Shown here one piece after another: positions 6,779 through 13,146 of a DNA stretch of 15,339 bases (positions are counted from its first letter, which is position 1; each line of letters begins with the position of its first letter). Position numbers and translations under genes: made by a program. Source of the DNA: CAYRXE01 sp964428205 (GTDB lineage Bacteria; Patescibacteriota; Gracilibacteria; Peribacterales; Peribacteraceae); the NCBI GenBank assembly GCA_964428205.1, contig CAYRXE010000024.1:1-15339 (forward strand). Reading direction: 5' to 3'. The notes below the pieces were generated by a model, which saw only the letters and a program-made list of their open reading frames with translations, searched no databases and had not been told where the DNA came from.

Positions 6779-7474
6779 CTACACTATTTTTCTACGAAGA
6801 TCCCAGGCTTCTTTAAACATACGCCCGATTACGCGAATAGAGCCTCCTGTGGGGTTTCCTGCCTTGCGTGGGTAATGGGGGACATCGACGTATTTCCAAG
6901 GAATATGCGCACGTTTGAGTCGCAGGAAGACCTCGGTATTAAAGAGCTTTTCGACTCCGTAGGTCGGGCGGATCGTCTGCCAAATATCGCGCTTCATCAG
7001 CTTCATGCCGCAGTTCACATCGCGTACCCAAATACCAAAGAGCAGCACGTTCATGCCACCGAGTACTTTGCCGAACATGTTGCGTACGAATTTATCGGCA
7101 CGATGACGGCGACGGCCTGTCACAAATCGAAATGCATCGAGGTGCGGTAGCAACAGATCAATATCTTTCGCGTGGAACTGTAAGTCGCTATCCATGAATC
7201 CAATATTCTCTTTGCTTGCAGCATCGAGCCCAGTGCGAACAGCTACTCCGTAGCCTTGGTTACGTTCGTGTGTGAGGATTTTCACGCGTGCATCCTTGTT
7301 TGCGATATCGGCAAGAATTTCTCCCGATCGATCTTTGGATCCATCATTCACCACCAGAATTTCACCGTCGATGGGTGAGCTATCCATCCATGTTTGCACA
7401 TCGCGCACGCACTCGGCGATGTTCGCCTCCTCGTTGAAACACGGCAGCACGATGCTGAGAGCCTTCTTTTCCAT
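6779..7474 (-). CDS. GT2 glycosyltransferase, polyprenyl-phosphate hexose synthase-like (DPM1/DPG-synthase group)
   Basis: The 231-residue product is a GT-A enzyme that probably moves a hexose from a nucleotide sugar to polyprenyl phosphate at the inner face of the membrane. Visible motifs are SIVLPCFNEEANI at the N-terminus, VVNDGSKDRS with the nucleotide-binding Asp, MDSDLQFHAKDI (the DxD equivalent) and a C-terminal VRDVNCGMKLM block common in this group. No membrane helices follow the catalytic domain. The ATG at 7474 is chosen because TTGACG (7510-7505), a 17-base spacer and GATGCT (7487-7482) lie 7 bases before it; the frame stays open to 7534. It is divergent from the GT-C gene and near the PMT, so it is the natural candidate for the enzyme that makes their lipid donor. 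Sugar identity is unknown. Confidence 0.85.
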   Translation of the reverse strand: MEKKALSIVLPCFNEEANIAECVRDVQTWMDSSPIDGEILVVNDGSKDRSGEILADIANKDARVKILTHERNQGYGVAVRTGLDAASKENIGFMDSDLQFHAKDIDLLLPHLDAFRFVTGRRRHRADKFVRNMFGKVLGGMNVLLFGIWVRDVNCGMKLMKRDIWQTIRPTYGVEKLFNTEVFLRLKRAHIPWKYVDVPHYPRKAGNPTGGSIRVIGRMFKEAWDLRRKIV

Positions 7475-7481
7475 GCCGCAG

Positions 7482-7510
7482 AGCATCATGGTTTCGCCGT
7501 TGTGCGTCAA
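7482..7510 (-). promoter_or_regulatory. Promoter of the GT2 gene
   Basis: On the minus strand a -35 TTGACG (7510-7505, 5 of 6) is followed by exactly 17 bases and a weak -10 GATGCT (7487-7482), then 7 bases to the ATG. The spacing implies a start of transcription at or next to the start codon. Confidence 0.45.
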
Positions 7511-7550
7511 CAGAAGAAGGAAAGTTACGTACACGCGAGCGCAATTTTTC

Positions 7551-7559
7551 TGTTACAGT
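7551..7559 (+). promoter_or_regulatory. Extended -10 promoter of the GT-C gene
   Basis: TGtTACAGT is an extended -10 motif ending 10 bases before the GTG start at 7570. No good -35 is seen, which is normal for extended -10 promoters. Confidence 0.45.
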
Positions 7560-7569
7560 CAGCCCCACA

Positions 7570-9381
7570 GTGCAGTTGTGGAACTTCCAGCGTAAGGCTT
7601 CTTCGTCTCGTAATCTTCGCGCCGCAGGCGTGTGGTGTTGCGTGCTCGCAGCATTCCTCGTGGCAACGGCTATAACGGCAGCACAAGCGGTTCCGTCTTT
7701 TGGAACGGCGCTGTATACCTTCGATAAAGGCGCGCTCAAGCCTGCGACCCTCCCGCTTTCGGTCGAAACTAAAGGCAAAGAGCTCACGATCACCTTCGAC
7801 ATGTCTCTCTCTCGGATTCATCCGACCCTTTTTCGCATTATCCCCGATGACTGTCTGCATGGGCTCACGATCAATGGCAAAGAAGTGAAAAACACCGAGA
7901 TAGGTTTTTGTGATTATGGTGCGGGCAGGCACATGGATCTCGGCGCATTTCTTCGTCCGGGTGTAAATGCCATTCAGGTACGAGTAGGTGATCATGGTGG
8001 CAGGGGAGGCCTCTCCATTGAGGCATCGCCACAGGATCCCGTAGTCATTTCGATGCTCATTATTGCGATGCTCGCGAGTGTTGCATGCATGTTCATGATC
8101 TTGCGTGCACTGCGCATCTCATCTCTTGCAATCCTCACTGCTGCATGGATGGTGACAGTAGGTATTCTTCTTCGTCTCGCGTACCTCATCGTTACGCCAT
8201 TTGGTACACGTGCGCATGATGTTGATGGGCACATCGAATACGTACGGTACTTCCTCACGTACTGGGCAGTGCCCCCGGCGCACGAAGGTTGGCAGTTTTA
8301 CCAGCCGCCGTTCTATTACTTCGTGACGGCACTTTGGACCAAAGTCTTTTCCCTTTTTGGCGTCTTACGCGACACCGACTGGATGCAGTGGATGGCACTC
8401 GCGAGTAGCGCTTTTACGCTTCTGGTAGCGGTTTTTATCGCCTGGGAACTGTTCCCACGTAAGCAGGAAGACGGAGATAAACTGCGATTCAGTTTTCTGA
8501 TGGTGGCATTCCCCGCGCTCGTGTTTTTTGCAGGACGCATCAATAACGACGTTGTCGTCGCGCCGCTGGGCTTCCTCGCCGTGCTCTTTACACTTCGCTT
8601 CCTCCGCTCCACCAAAGTGCGTGAGTGGTTTCTTGCCGTTGCGTGTGTTGCACTTGGCATCCTCACCAAAACAAATGTCGTGCTCCTTCTTCCTGCCGTG
8701 CTCATCAGTCTTCTCTTGGTTCCCAATAAACTTTTGCGCAAGCGGCTTCATCTCCTCTTGCTCGGATGCTTGCTCGTGTTCCTCGTGTGCGGAGGATTCT
8801 TCTTTGCGCGCATGCAGGCCGAAGGTCGAAGTCGCGCGGTGATTGTGGGGAACATTGGTTCCCTGAGCAGCGGATTGCAGCTCAAGAACATTCCGTCGTC
8901 GTACCTGACGTTCAATCCCGTCGAGATCATTCGTCGTCCGCACAACAATCCATGGGAAGACCTCGCACGTCGTCAGTACTTCCCGGAGTATTTCTTCAAG
9001 TCCGCGTTCTCGGGTGAATTTGATTTTGGTCGCATGGCACGCCCGCTTGTGCAGGCCGTGCTCTCGGCATGGATGTTGCTTCTGCCGCTCATGGCTTATG
9101 GAATGTATCGATCGTTACGCAAATGGGATGCTGTTTCCATTATGCTCTGTACGCTGTTTTTTGGCGTTTTAGGAGGTCATACGGCTTTCCGCTTCCTCTT
9201 CCCATACAGCAGCTCTCAGGACTTCCGTTACAGCATTCTGCTTCTGATCCCTCTCTTCTTCTTCCTTCTCAAAGGACGTGAGCGCATGTTGCGCGGCTTG
9301 CCAAAAGATATCGCCAACGCGGTGATCATCGTCGCAGGCATTCTTAATCTTGCGTTAGTCACTCTCGTGATCTTCACGTAG
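7570..9381 (+). CDS. GT-C membrane glycosyltransferase with an extracytoplasmic jelly-roll domain
   Basis: The 603-residue membrane protein starts with a short tail and a helix (about 20-40). A roughly 110-residue beta domain follows (45-155; HGLTINGKEV, MDLGAFLRPGVNAIQVRVGD) that reads like a galactose-binding-type jelly roll. Then comes a GT-C core with many hydrophobic segments. The first large loop holds HDVDGHIEY (Asp217, Asp219) and YQPPFYYF (244-251), as in ArnT/PMT_2-type enzymes that use polyprenyl-phosphate sugars outside the membrane; RINNDVVVAPLG is a further conserved-looking block. The start is GTG 7570, close to an extended -10 box. The stop abuts the stop of the next, convergent gene with no gap. 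It resembles ArnT/PMT_2 relatives more than the PMT upstream; acceptor and sugar are unknown. Confidence 0.8.
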   Translation: MQLWNFQRKASSSRNLRAAGVWCCVLAAFLVATAITAAQAVPSFGTALYTFDKGALKPATLPLSVETKGKELTITFDMSLSRIHPTLFRIIPDDCLHGLTINGKEVKNTEIGFCDYGAGRHMDLGAFLRPGVNAIQVRVGDHGGRGGLSIEASPQDPVVISMLIIAMLASVACMFMILRALRISSLAILTAAWMVTVGILLRLAYLIVTPFGTRAHDVDGHIEYVRYFLTYWAVPPAHEGWQFYQPPFYYFVTALWTKVFSLFGVLRDTDWMQWMALASSAFTLLVAVFIAWELFPRKQEDGDKLRFSFLMVAFPALVFFAGRINNDVVVAPLGFLAVLFTLRFLRSTKVREWFLAVACVALGILTKTNVVLLLPAVLISLLLVPNKLLRKRLHLLLLGCLLVFLVCGGFFFARMQAEGRSRAVIVGNIGSLSSGLQLKNIPSSYLTFNPVEIIRRPHNNPWEDLARRQYFPEYFFKSAFSGEFDFGRMARPLVQAVLSAWMLLLPLMAYGMYRSLRKWDAVSIMLCTLFFGVLGGHTAFRFLFPYSSSQDFRYSILLLIPLFFFLLKGRERMLRGLPKDIANAVIIVAGILNLALVTLVIFT

Positions 9382-9873
9382 TTATTTTCGATATCCCGCT
9401 TGTTCCGCTTCCTGTGCTGAACGGAAGTACAGGCGTGTTTCGGGTTTGAGTCGTGCGGCCGCTGCGCTCGTAATGTCGTAGTACTTCTTGCCGTTTTTTG
9501 AGGCGGCAAACTTTGCATCCGGTGGAACACGAATTTCCACGGTTCTGCGTAAATCCGAGAGGGGAATGCGGAAGCTTCCATCTTTCTTCGGCACGACTAT
9601 GTGTCCTTCACCAAAGATGCGCACGCTTCCTGAGGATGAACCTTCAATGTTTCCATCATGCACGGCGTCGATCATCACGACAGGAACTTTGGGACGTGTG
9701 TCTTGCGCGAAAACTAGTGGAGTGTTTGGGATTTTGCGAAAAGATTCGTGAATACGACCTGATATGTAGCCAATAGTTGTCGTGAGCAAGAGAGAGGCAA
9801 TCAGCTGAGGAAAACTTGTGCGTAAAAAGAGCTGAGTGATGAGAGCTGAGAGCTGAATATTGGAATTTTTCAT
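9382..9873 (-). CDS. Small membrane-anchored protein with a degenerate C-terminal SKNGKKYY motif
   Basis: The 163-residue product has one membrane helix (about 20-38, N-terminal anchor), a predicted beta-rich outer part (about 62-118) and a C-terminal motif ASKNGKKYYDITSAAAARLK, then LYFRSAQEAEQAGY. That tail matches a motif common at the C-terminus of CPR proteins and related to the Ada metal-binding fold, but the Cys usually found after KKYY is absent (Ser/Ala here), so metal binding is unlikely. The start lies inside the neighbouring inverted-repeat cassette, and residues 1-16 (MKNSNIQLSALITQLF) are encoded by the cassette end. The original N-terminus may therefore have been replaced. It begins 3 bases after the four-helix-bundle gene. 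Function unknown. Confidence 0.75.
   Translation of the reverse strand: MKNSNIQLSALITQLFLRTSFPQLIASLLLTTTIGYISGRIHESFRKIPNTPLVFAQDTRPKVPVVMIDAVHDGNIEGSSSGSVRIFGEGHIVVPKKDGSFRIPLSDLRRTVEIRVPPDAKFAASKNGKKYYDITSAAAARLKPETRLYFRSAQEAEQAGYRK
9825..9860. repeat. Left inverted repeat of the cassette
   Basis: It contains AAAAGAGCTGAG at its outer edge and two further AGAGCTGA units. It lies within the first codons of the 163-residue membrane protein. Confidence 0.7.
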
Positions 9874-9876
9874 AGA

Positions 9877-10236
9877 TCATTGATCATTTCTTACGTGTAG
9901 CTTTTTGATACTTGCGGTAAGCATGCGAATTATCTCGTCGAGATTTTTGCGCAAGATTATTGCATCCTGCTTTTCCATGTAGCTGTCTATAAGTAAACGA
10001 AGCCAAAAATCAGTTTCGGCAGCTTCCTTATGAGCAATTGCAAGCTTGGCTACAAAGTCCCTTTTGCTGTGGGCACGTGTAGCTTCCTCGATGTTCGCAC
10101 CAATGCTGGTTCCTGATTTTAAGAGCTGCTTTGCAAATTCATATTCATGCATTTTTCTGAGCTTTTTGCATAGCTTGATCGTATCTAATGCAAAAACATA
10201 GGATTTTTGCCTGAGAGGACTAGGGCTATTTGCCAT
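9877..10236 (-). CDS. Four-helix-bundle protein (23S rRNA IVP / S23 family)
   Basis: The 119-residue, almost wholly helical product carries the family signature AKQLLKSGTSIGANIEEA, then KRDFVAKLAIAHKEAAETDFWLRLL and LDEIIRMLTASIKK. The family (TIGR02436-like) forms pentameric helical bundles related to the Avd accessory protein of diversity-generating retroelements; its function outside rRNA intervening sequences is unknown. ATG 10236 is chosen because family members normally begin shortly before the FALDTIKL-type helix; the frame is open to an ATG at 10275. A 15-base palindrome CATTCATGATGAATG (10238-10252) lies directly before the start. The gene is enclosed by the inverted repeats of the cassette. 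No reverse transcriptase or variable repeat is seen nearby. Confidence 0.88.
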   Translation of the reverse strand: MANSPSPLRQKSYVFALDTIKLCKKLRKMHEYEFAKQLLKSGTSIGANIEEATRAHSKRDFVAKLAIAHKEAAETDFWLRLLIDSYMEKQDAIILRKNLDEIIRMLTASIKKLHVRNDQ

Positions 10237-10237
10237 A

Positions 10238-10252
10238 CATTCATGATGAATG
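10238..10252. promoter_or_regulatory. Palindrome at the start of the four-helix-bundle gene
   Basis: CATTCATGATGAATG is a perfect 7-base inverted repeat around a central G, one base from the start codon on the minus strand. It may be a protein-binding site or a start-occluding hairpin. Confidence 0.4.
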
Positions 10253-10273
10253 AACGAGTTTTTCCTTACAGGC

Positions 10274-10309
10274 ATACTCAGCTCTTTACACTCAGCTCTC
10301 AGCTCTTTT
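10274..10309. repeat. Right inverted repeat of the cassette
   Basis: Its reverse complement starts AAAAGAGCTGAG and carries three AGAGCTGA-type units, matching the left arm at 29 of 36 positions. Confidence 0.7.
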
Positions 10310-10367
10310 GCCCTGTAATATGAGCAAAACTACGTTCCAAATATCCAAAGAACAGTCGTCTAGATAC

Positions 10368-10396
10368 GTGACTAACTCGCTGGTGGCTGTTAAAAT
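10368..10396 (+). promoter_or_regulatory. Promoter of ftsH, placed for a leaderless transcript
   Basis: GTGACT (10368-10373) as -35, a 17-base spacer and TAAAAT (10391-10396) preceded by TGt (extended -10). The -10 ends 8 bases before the ATG, so little or no leader is expected. Confidence 0.6.
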
Positions 10397-10404
10397 CTCA
10401 TCCC

Positions 10405-12294
10405 ATGGCTAAACCTTTTCGTCAAAATCCTCAGGGGAGAAACCAATGGCTTCTCTCGGCGCTGCTTTTTGGCACGCTCATCCTGGGTTCGTTCTTTTTC
10501 CTTTTAAATCCGCTGCGAGAGAACGAGCAGCAGTTTTTGGATGCCAAGCAGGTGGCGATCTCCGAAGTCACTCAGGGCTACGCCCAGGGCAAATTCGAGA
10601 AGATCCTCGTGCGAGATAGCAACGCATACGCAACGCTCAAAGATCAGTCCGTTGTCCAGACGTACATCGGTTCGCAGACCTTGAGCGATCTTGGCTGGAA
10701 CGATCCTAAGAACGCGACGATTGTGGAGATTGAGAACCGCGAAGCGGCAAACATGTTTTTCGCCATCCTCCCCGATCTTCTCTTCTTCTTGCTGGTGCTC
10801 GGAGGAGTCATCTGGCTCTTCCGTGGAATCGCACGTAGTCAATCCAATGCGATGTCCTTTGGTAAGTCCCGCGCTCGTGTGGCAGATGCTAAGCAAGTAC
10901 GCACACGCTTCGTCGATGTTGCCGGTGCAGAAGAAGCCAAGGAAGACCTGATCGAAGTCGTGGATTTTCTCAAGAACCCGCGCAAATACACGTCCATGGG
11001 CGCAAAGATCCCCAAGGGTGTTCTTCTTGTAGGTTCACCGGGAACAGGTAAAACTCTCCTCGCACGCGCCGTTGCAGGCGAAGCAGGTGTGCCATTCTTC
11101 TCCATCGCAGGCTCCGAATTCGTCGAAATGTTCGTGGGTGTGGGTGCCAGCCGCGTGCGCGATCTCTTTACCAAGGCAAAGCGCAATGCACCATGCATCA
11201 TCTTCATTGATGAAATTGATGCCGTGGGTCGTCAGCGTGGCGGAGCAGGATTTGGTGGTGGTCACGACGAACGCGAACAGACCTTGAACCAGATCCTCAC
11301 CGAGATGGACGGCTTTGAGCAGGACACGAACATCATCGTGATGGCTGCCACCAACCGCCCAGACGTGCTCGACGTGGCATTGCTGCGTCCAGGACGCTTT
11401 GATCGTCGTATCTTCATCGACAAGCCAGATCTTGCTGCACGCCAGAAGATCCTCGAAGTGCACGCACGCAATAAGAAGGTGCAGAAGGGAGTCGATCTCG
11501 GTGCCATCGCACGTCAGACCGTCGGTATGACGGGTGCTGACCTCGAGAACATCATGAACGAAGGAGCTATTTTCGCTGCTAAGCGTAAGCACCCGGCTGC
11601 AACTCAGAAGGACATCGTGGATGCTGTGGAGAAGGTCTCCATTGGTGCAGAGAAGAAGTCTCGCAAGCTCTCGCAGCACGAGAAAGAAATCACGGCCTAC
11701 CACGAACTCGGTCATGCAATTGTGGGTCACCTGTGCAAAGAGAGCGATCCCCTGCACAAGATCAGCATTGTTTCTCGTGGATCCGCACTTGGTGTCACCT
11801 GGTTCTTGCCAGCCGAAGATCAGTACACAACCAGTAAGACCAAATTCCTCGACGAGATCTGTGGCCTCCTTGGCGGTCGCGCTGCTGAATCCCTCATCTT
11901 CAACGAAATCACCACAGGCGCCAGCAATGACCTGGAGCGTGCATCCGCTATCGCTCGTAACATGGCTATGCGCTACGGCATGGGCGACAAAGAGCTCGGT
12001 CTCGTGTCGTATGGAGAAAAGCAGGGGACGATGTTCCTGGGAGTGGATCCTGCCACAAACCGCAATTACTCCGAGGCCATGGCCCAGCACATCGATACCT
12101 TTGTGCGCACAACCATTGATGAGCAGTACGCGCGTGCCGAGGGAATCCTCAAGAAGCACAAAGCAAAACTCGATGAGCTCTGTGTGATGCTTCTCCAGAA
12201 AGAGACGATGACTGTCGAAGAGTTCCTCGAAGTCTTTGATGGCACGAAACCAAAGCCTAAAGAGGAAGAGAAGGCTGAAGTGAAGGCAGAGTAA
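10405..12294 (+). CDS. ftsH: ATP-dependent zinc metalloprotease FtsH
   Basis: FtsH is a membrane-bound hexameric AAA+ protease that removes damaged or short-lived membrane and soluble proteins. The 629-residue product shows the full architecture: membrane helix 1 (about 15-36), a small outer domain, helix 2 (about 118-139), the AAA domain with Walker A GSPGTGKT (210-217), Walker B IIFIDE (265-270), the pore-loop region FVEMFVG and the second region of homology ATNRPDVLDVALLRPGRFD (315-333), then the protease domain with HELGH (433-437) and the third zinc ligand in the NDLERAS segment (Asp509). The C-terminal tail is Lys/Glu-rich. The gene stands alone with its own promoter and a strong terminator. 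Confidence 0.98.
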   Translation: MAKPFRQNPQGRNQWLLSALLFGTLILGSFFFLLNPLRENEQQFLDAKQVAISEVTQGYAQGKFEKILVRDSNAYATLKDQSVVQTYIGSQTLSDLGWNDPKNATIVEIENREAANMFFAILPDLLFFLLVLGGVIWLFRGIARSQSNAMSFGKSRARVADAKQVRTRFVDVAGAEEAKEDLIEVVDFLKNPRKYTSMGAKIPKGVLLVGSPGTGKTLLARAVAGEAGVPFFSIAGSEFVEMFVGVGASRVRDLFTKAKRNAPCIIFIDEIDAVGRQRGGAGFGGGHDEREQTLNQILTEMDGFEQDTNIIVMAATNRPDVLDVALLRPGRFDRRIFIDKPDLAARQKILEVHARNKKVQKGVDLGAIARQTVGMTGADLENIMNEGAIFAAKRKHPAATQKDIVDAVEKVSIGAEKKSRKLSQHEKEITAYHELGHAIVGHLCKESDPLHKISIVSRGSALGVTWFLPAEDQYTTSKTKFLDEICGLLGGRAAESLIFNEITTGASNDLERASAIARNMAMRYGMGDKELGLVSYGEKQGTMFLGVDPATNRNYSEAMAQHIDTFVRTTIDEQYARAEGILKKHKAKLDELCVMLLQKETMTVEEFLEVFDGTKPKPKEEEKAEVKAE

Positions 12295-12315
12295 TCATTC
12301 CTGATTGAATTGAAG

Positions 12316-12340
12316 CCCGAGGTGATCCCTCGGGTTTTTT
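12316..12340 (+). terminator. Rho-independent terminator of ftsH
   Basis: The stem CCCGAGG (12316-12322) / CCTCGGG (12328-12334) with loop TGATC is followed by six T, 21 bases after the ftsH stop. Confidence 0.92.
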
Positions 12341-12358
12341 CTTGTCCGCTTACGAGTT

Positions 12359-13072
12359 CTACTCCCGTTCCTGCTGCTGTGTAGGCCACCAACGCTTGAG
12401 CATACCCCATATGACCTTGGGTGCTAGTGCCAGGTTAGTACGGGTTTGCCCTCGCTCAATGCAGGAGTCAGCGTACTGACTCCAAAGCGCTTTGCGTTCT
12501 TCTGCGCTTGCTCCGACGGGCAGTGCGTAATCTATTTTAAAGAGACCGGGCAGCGACTGTAGAACGCGCTTACGTAGTTCTCCATCGTGATCCTGCATTT
12601 GCAGTTCCCAATCTTTTTCTAATTGCGGTCGTGTCCCCAAAAAAGAAAGTACTTTGTTACCCGTGAGGTGACCGCATATCCATTGCAGTAACTGCGGCAG
12701 TTCATTGATTTTGTATAAGCGCAAAAACTTTCCGAGACCCTTTGCTCGTGGATCTTCTTGTATGTCTCCCAGTTCGTTCACACCCTGTGTTTGTAGGACG
12801 TGTTCGAATGAATCATGAGCATCCAATGCCATTGTTTCGATTTTGACCACCATGATGGGGTTCTCGTGTTGTCCCATGCGCTGTTGCATGTACATACCTC
12901 CGACAGCGTGTCCCGTGTCGTAGCGCAGCCATGGCTTTTTGCCGCACGTTACACGTAAAAGATCTGCCACTTGCTCATGCGTTCGTGCTTGCTTGGCGGC
13001 AATTCGGGTTTTGTGAGGACAGCCCTCTGGAGTGTCTCGTTGTGGCCGTTCGTGTGTGGAGATGCTCTCCAT
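12359..13072 (-). CDS. Degenerate bacterial sugar transferase (PF02397-like), predicted soluble and catalytically altered
   Basis: The 237-residue product aligns by eye with the cytosolic domain of undecaprenyl-phosphate sugar-1-phosphate transferases: KIETMALDAH (for KFRTM...DA), GLGKFLRLYKINELPQLLQWICG (for GxFLRKxSLDELPQLxNVLxG), FLGTRP (for LVGPRP) and a C-terminal SLPGLFKIDYAL (for PGLTGLWQV). Two departures stand out. The Asp of the catalytic Asp-Glu pair in DELPQ is Asn123 (codon AAT), and no membrane helix precedes the domain. It may be a dead paralogue kept for binding or regulation, or a pseudo-enzyme on its way out, though the frame is intact. ATG 13072 is chosen because an extended -10 box ends just before an alternative ATG at 13081. 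It converges on ftsH. Confidence 0.65.
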   Translation of the reverse strand: MESISTHERPQRDTPEGCPHKTRIAAKQARTHEQVADLLRVTCGKKPWLRYDTGHAVGGMYMQQRMGQHENPIMVVKIETMALDAHDSFEHVLQTQGVNELGDIQEDPRAKGLGKFLRLYKINELPQLLQWICGHLTGNKVLSFLGTRPQLEKDWELQMQDHDGELRKRVLQSLPGLFKIDYALPVGASAEERKALWSQYADSCIERGQTRTNLALAPKVIWGMLKRWWPTQQQERE

Positions 13073-13082
13073 AAAGTGCATG

Positions 13083-13110
13083 AGTGTAGCAGGCTCAGAG
13101 CACTAAAAAA
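13083..13110 (-). promoter_or_regulatory. Promoter of the degenerate sugar transferase
   Basis: On the minus strand TGcTACACT (extended -10, TACACT at 13088-13083) lies 16 bases after the TTTTTT tract (13110-13105) of the preceding terminator, which can double as the -35. Transcription should begin near 13076, 4 bases before ATG 13072. Confidence 0.45.
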
Positions 13111-13130
13111 CCCCGCTTGCGCGGGGTTTA
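13105..13130 (-). terminator. Rho-independent terminator of the one-helix membrane protein gene
   Basis: On the minus strand a perfect 6-bp stem CCCCGC/GCGGGG with a four-base loop is followed by TTTTTT (13110-13105), 17 bases after the stop at 13147. Confidence 0.9.
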
Positions 13131-13146
13131 GATTCTAGAGTGAAGA

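Larger units (their letters stand above)
9825..10309. mobile_element. IVS-like cassette: four-helix-bundle gene bounded by 36-base inverted repeats
   Basis: The left end (9825-9860) and the reverse complement of the right end (10274-10309) align without gaps with 29 of 36 bases identical, and similarity stops abruptly at the AAAA outer edge on both sides. Each arm carries three AGAGCTGA-type units. The only complete gene inside encodes an IVP/S23-type four-helix-bundle protein. This is the layout of the intervening sequences found inside 23S rRNA genes of some bacteria (a small S23-type ORF between inverted repeats), but here the cassette sits between protein genes. No transposase is present and I see no clear target-site duplication. 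Confidence 0.6.

Noticed and set aside
8365..8943. 192-residue antisense frame inside the GT-C gene
   Set aside because: It is a shadow frame with no recognisable motif and no start context, opposite a clear membrane protein.
9877..10236. Diversity-generating retroelement (Avd-like four-helix bundle)
   Set aside because: There is no reverse transcriptase and no template/variable repeat pair in the window, and the protein matches the IVP/S23 type with inverted repeats instead.
9825..10309. CRISPR-like array from the repeated AGAGCTGA units
   Set aside because: The units are short, irregularly spaced and arranged as two inverted arms around a gene, without spacers.
11035..12159. 374-residue open frame antisense to ftsH
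   Set aside because: It lies wholly inside a firmly identified gene. Its His/Cys/Val-rich composition is the usual mirror of codon bias in the other strand.
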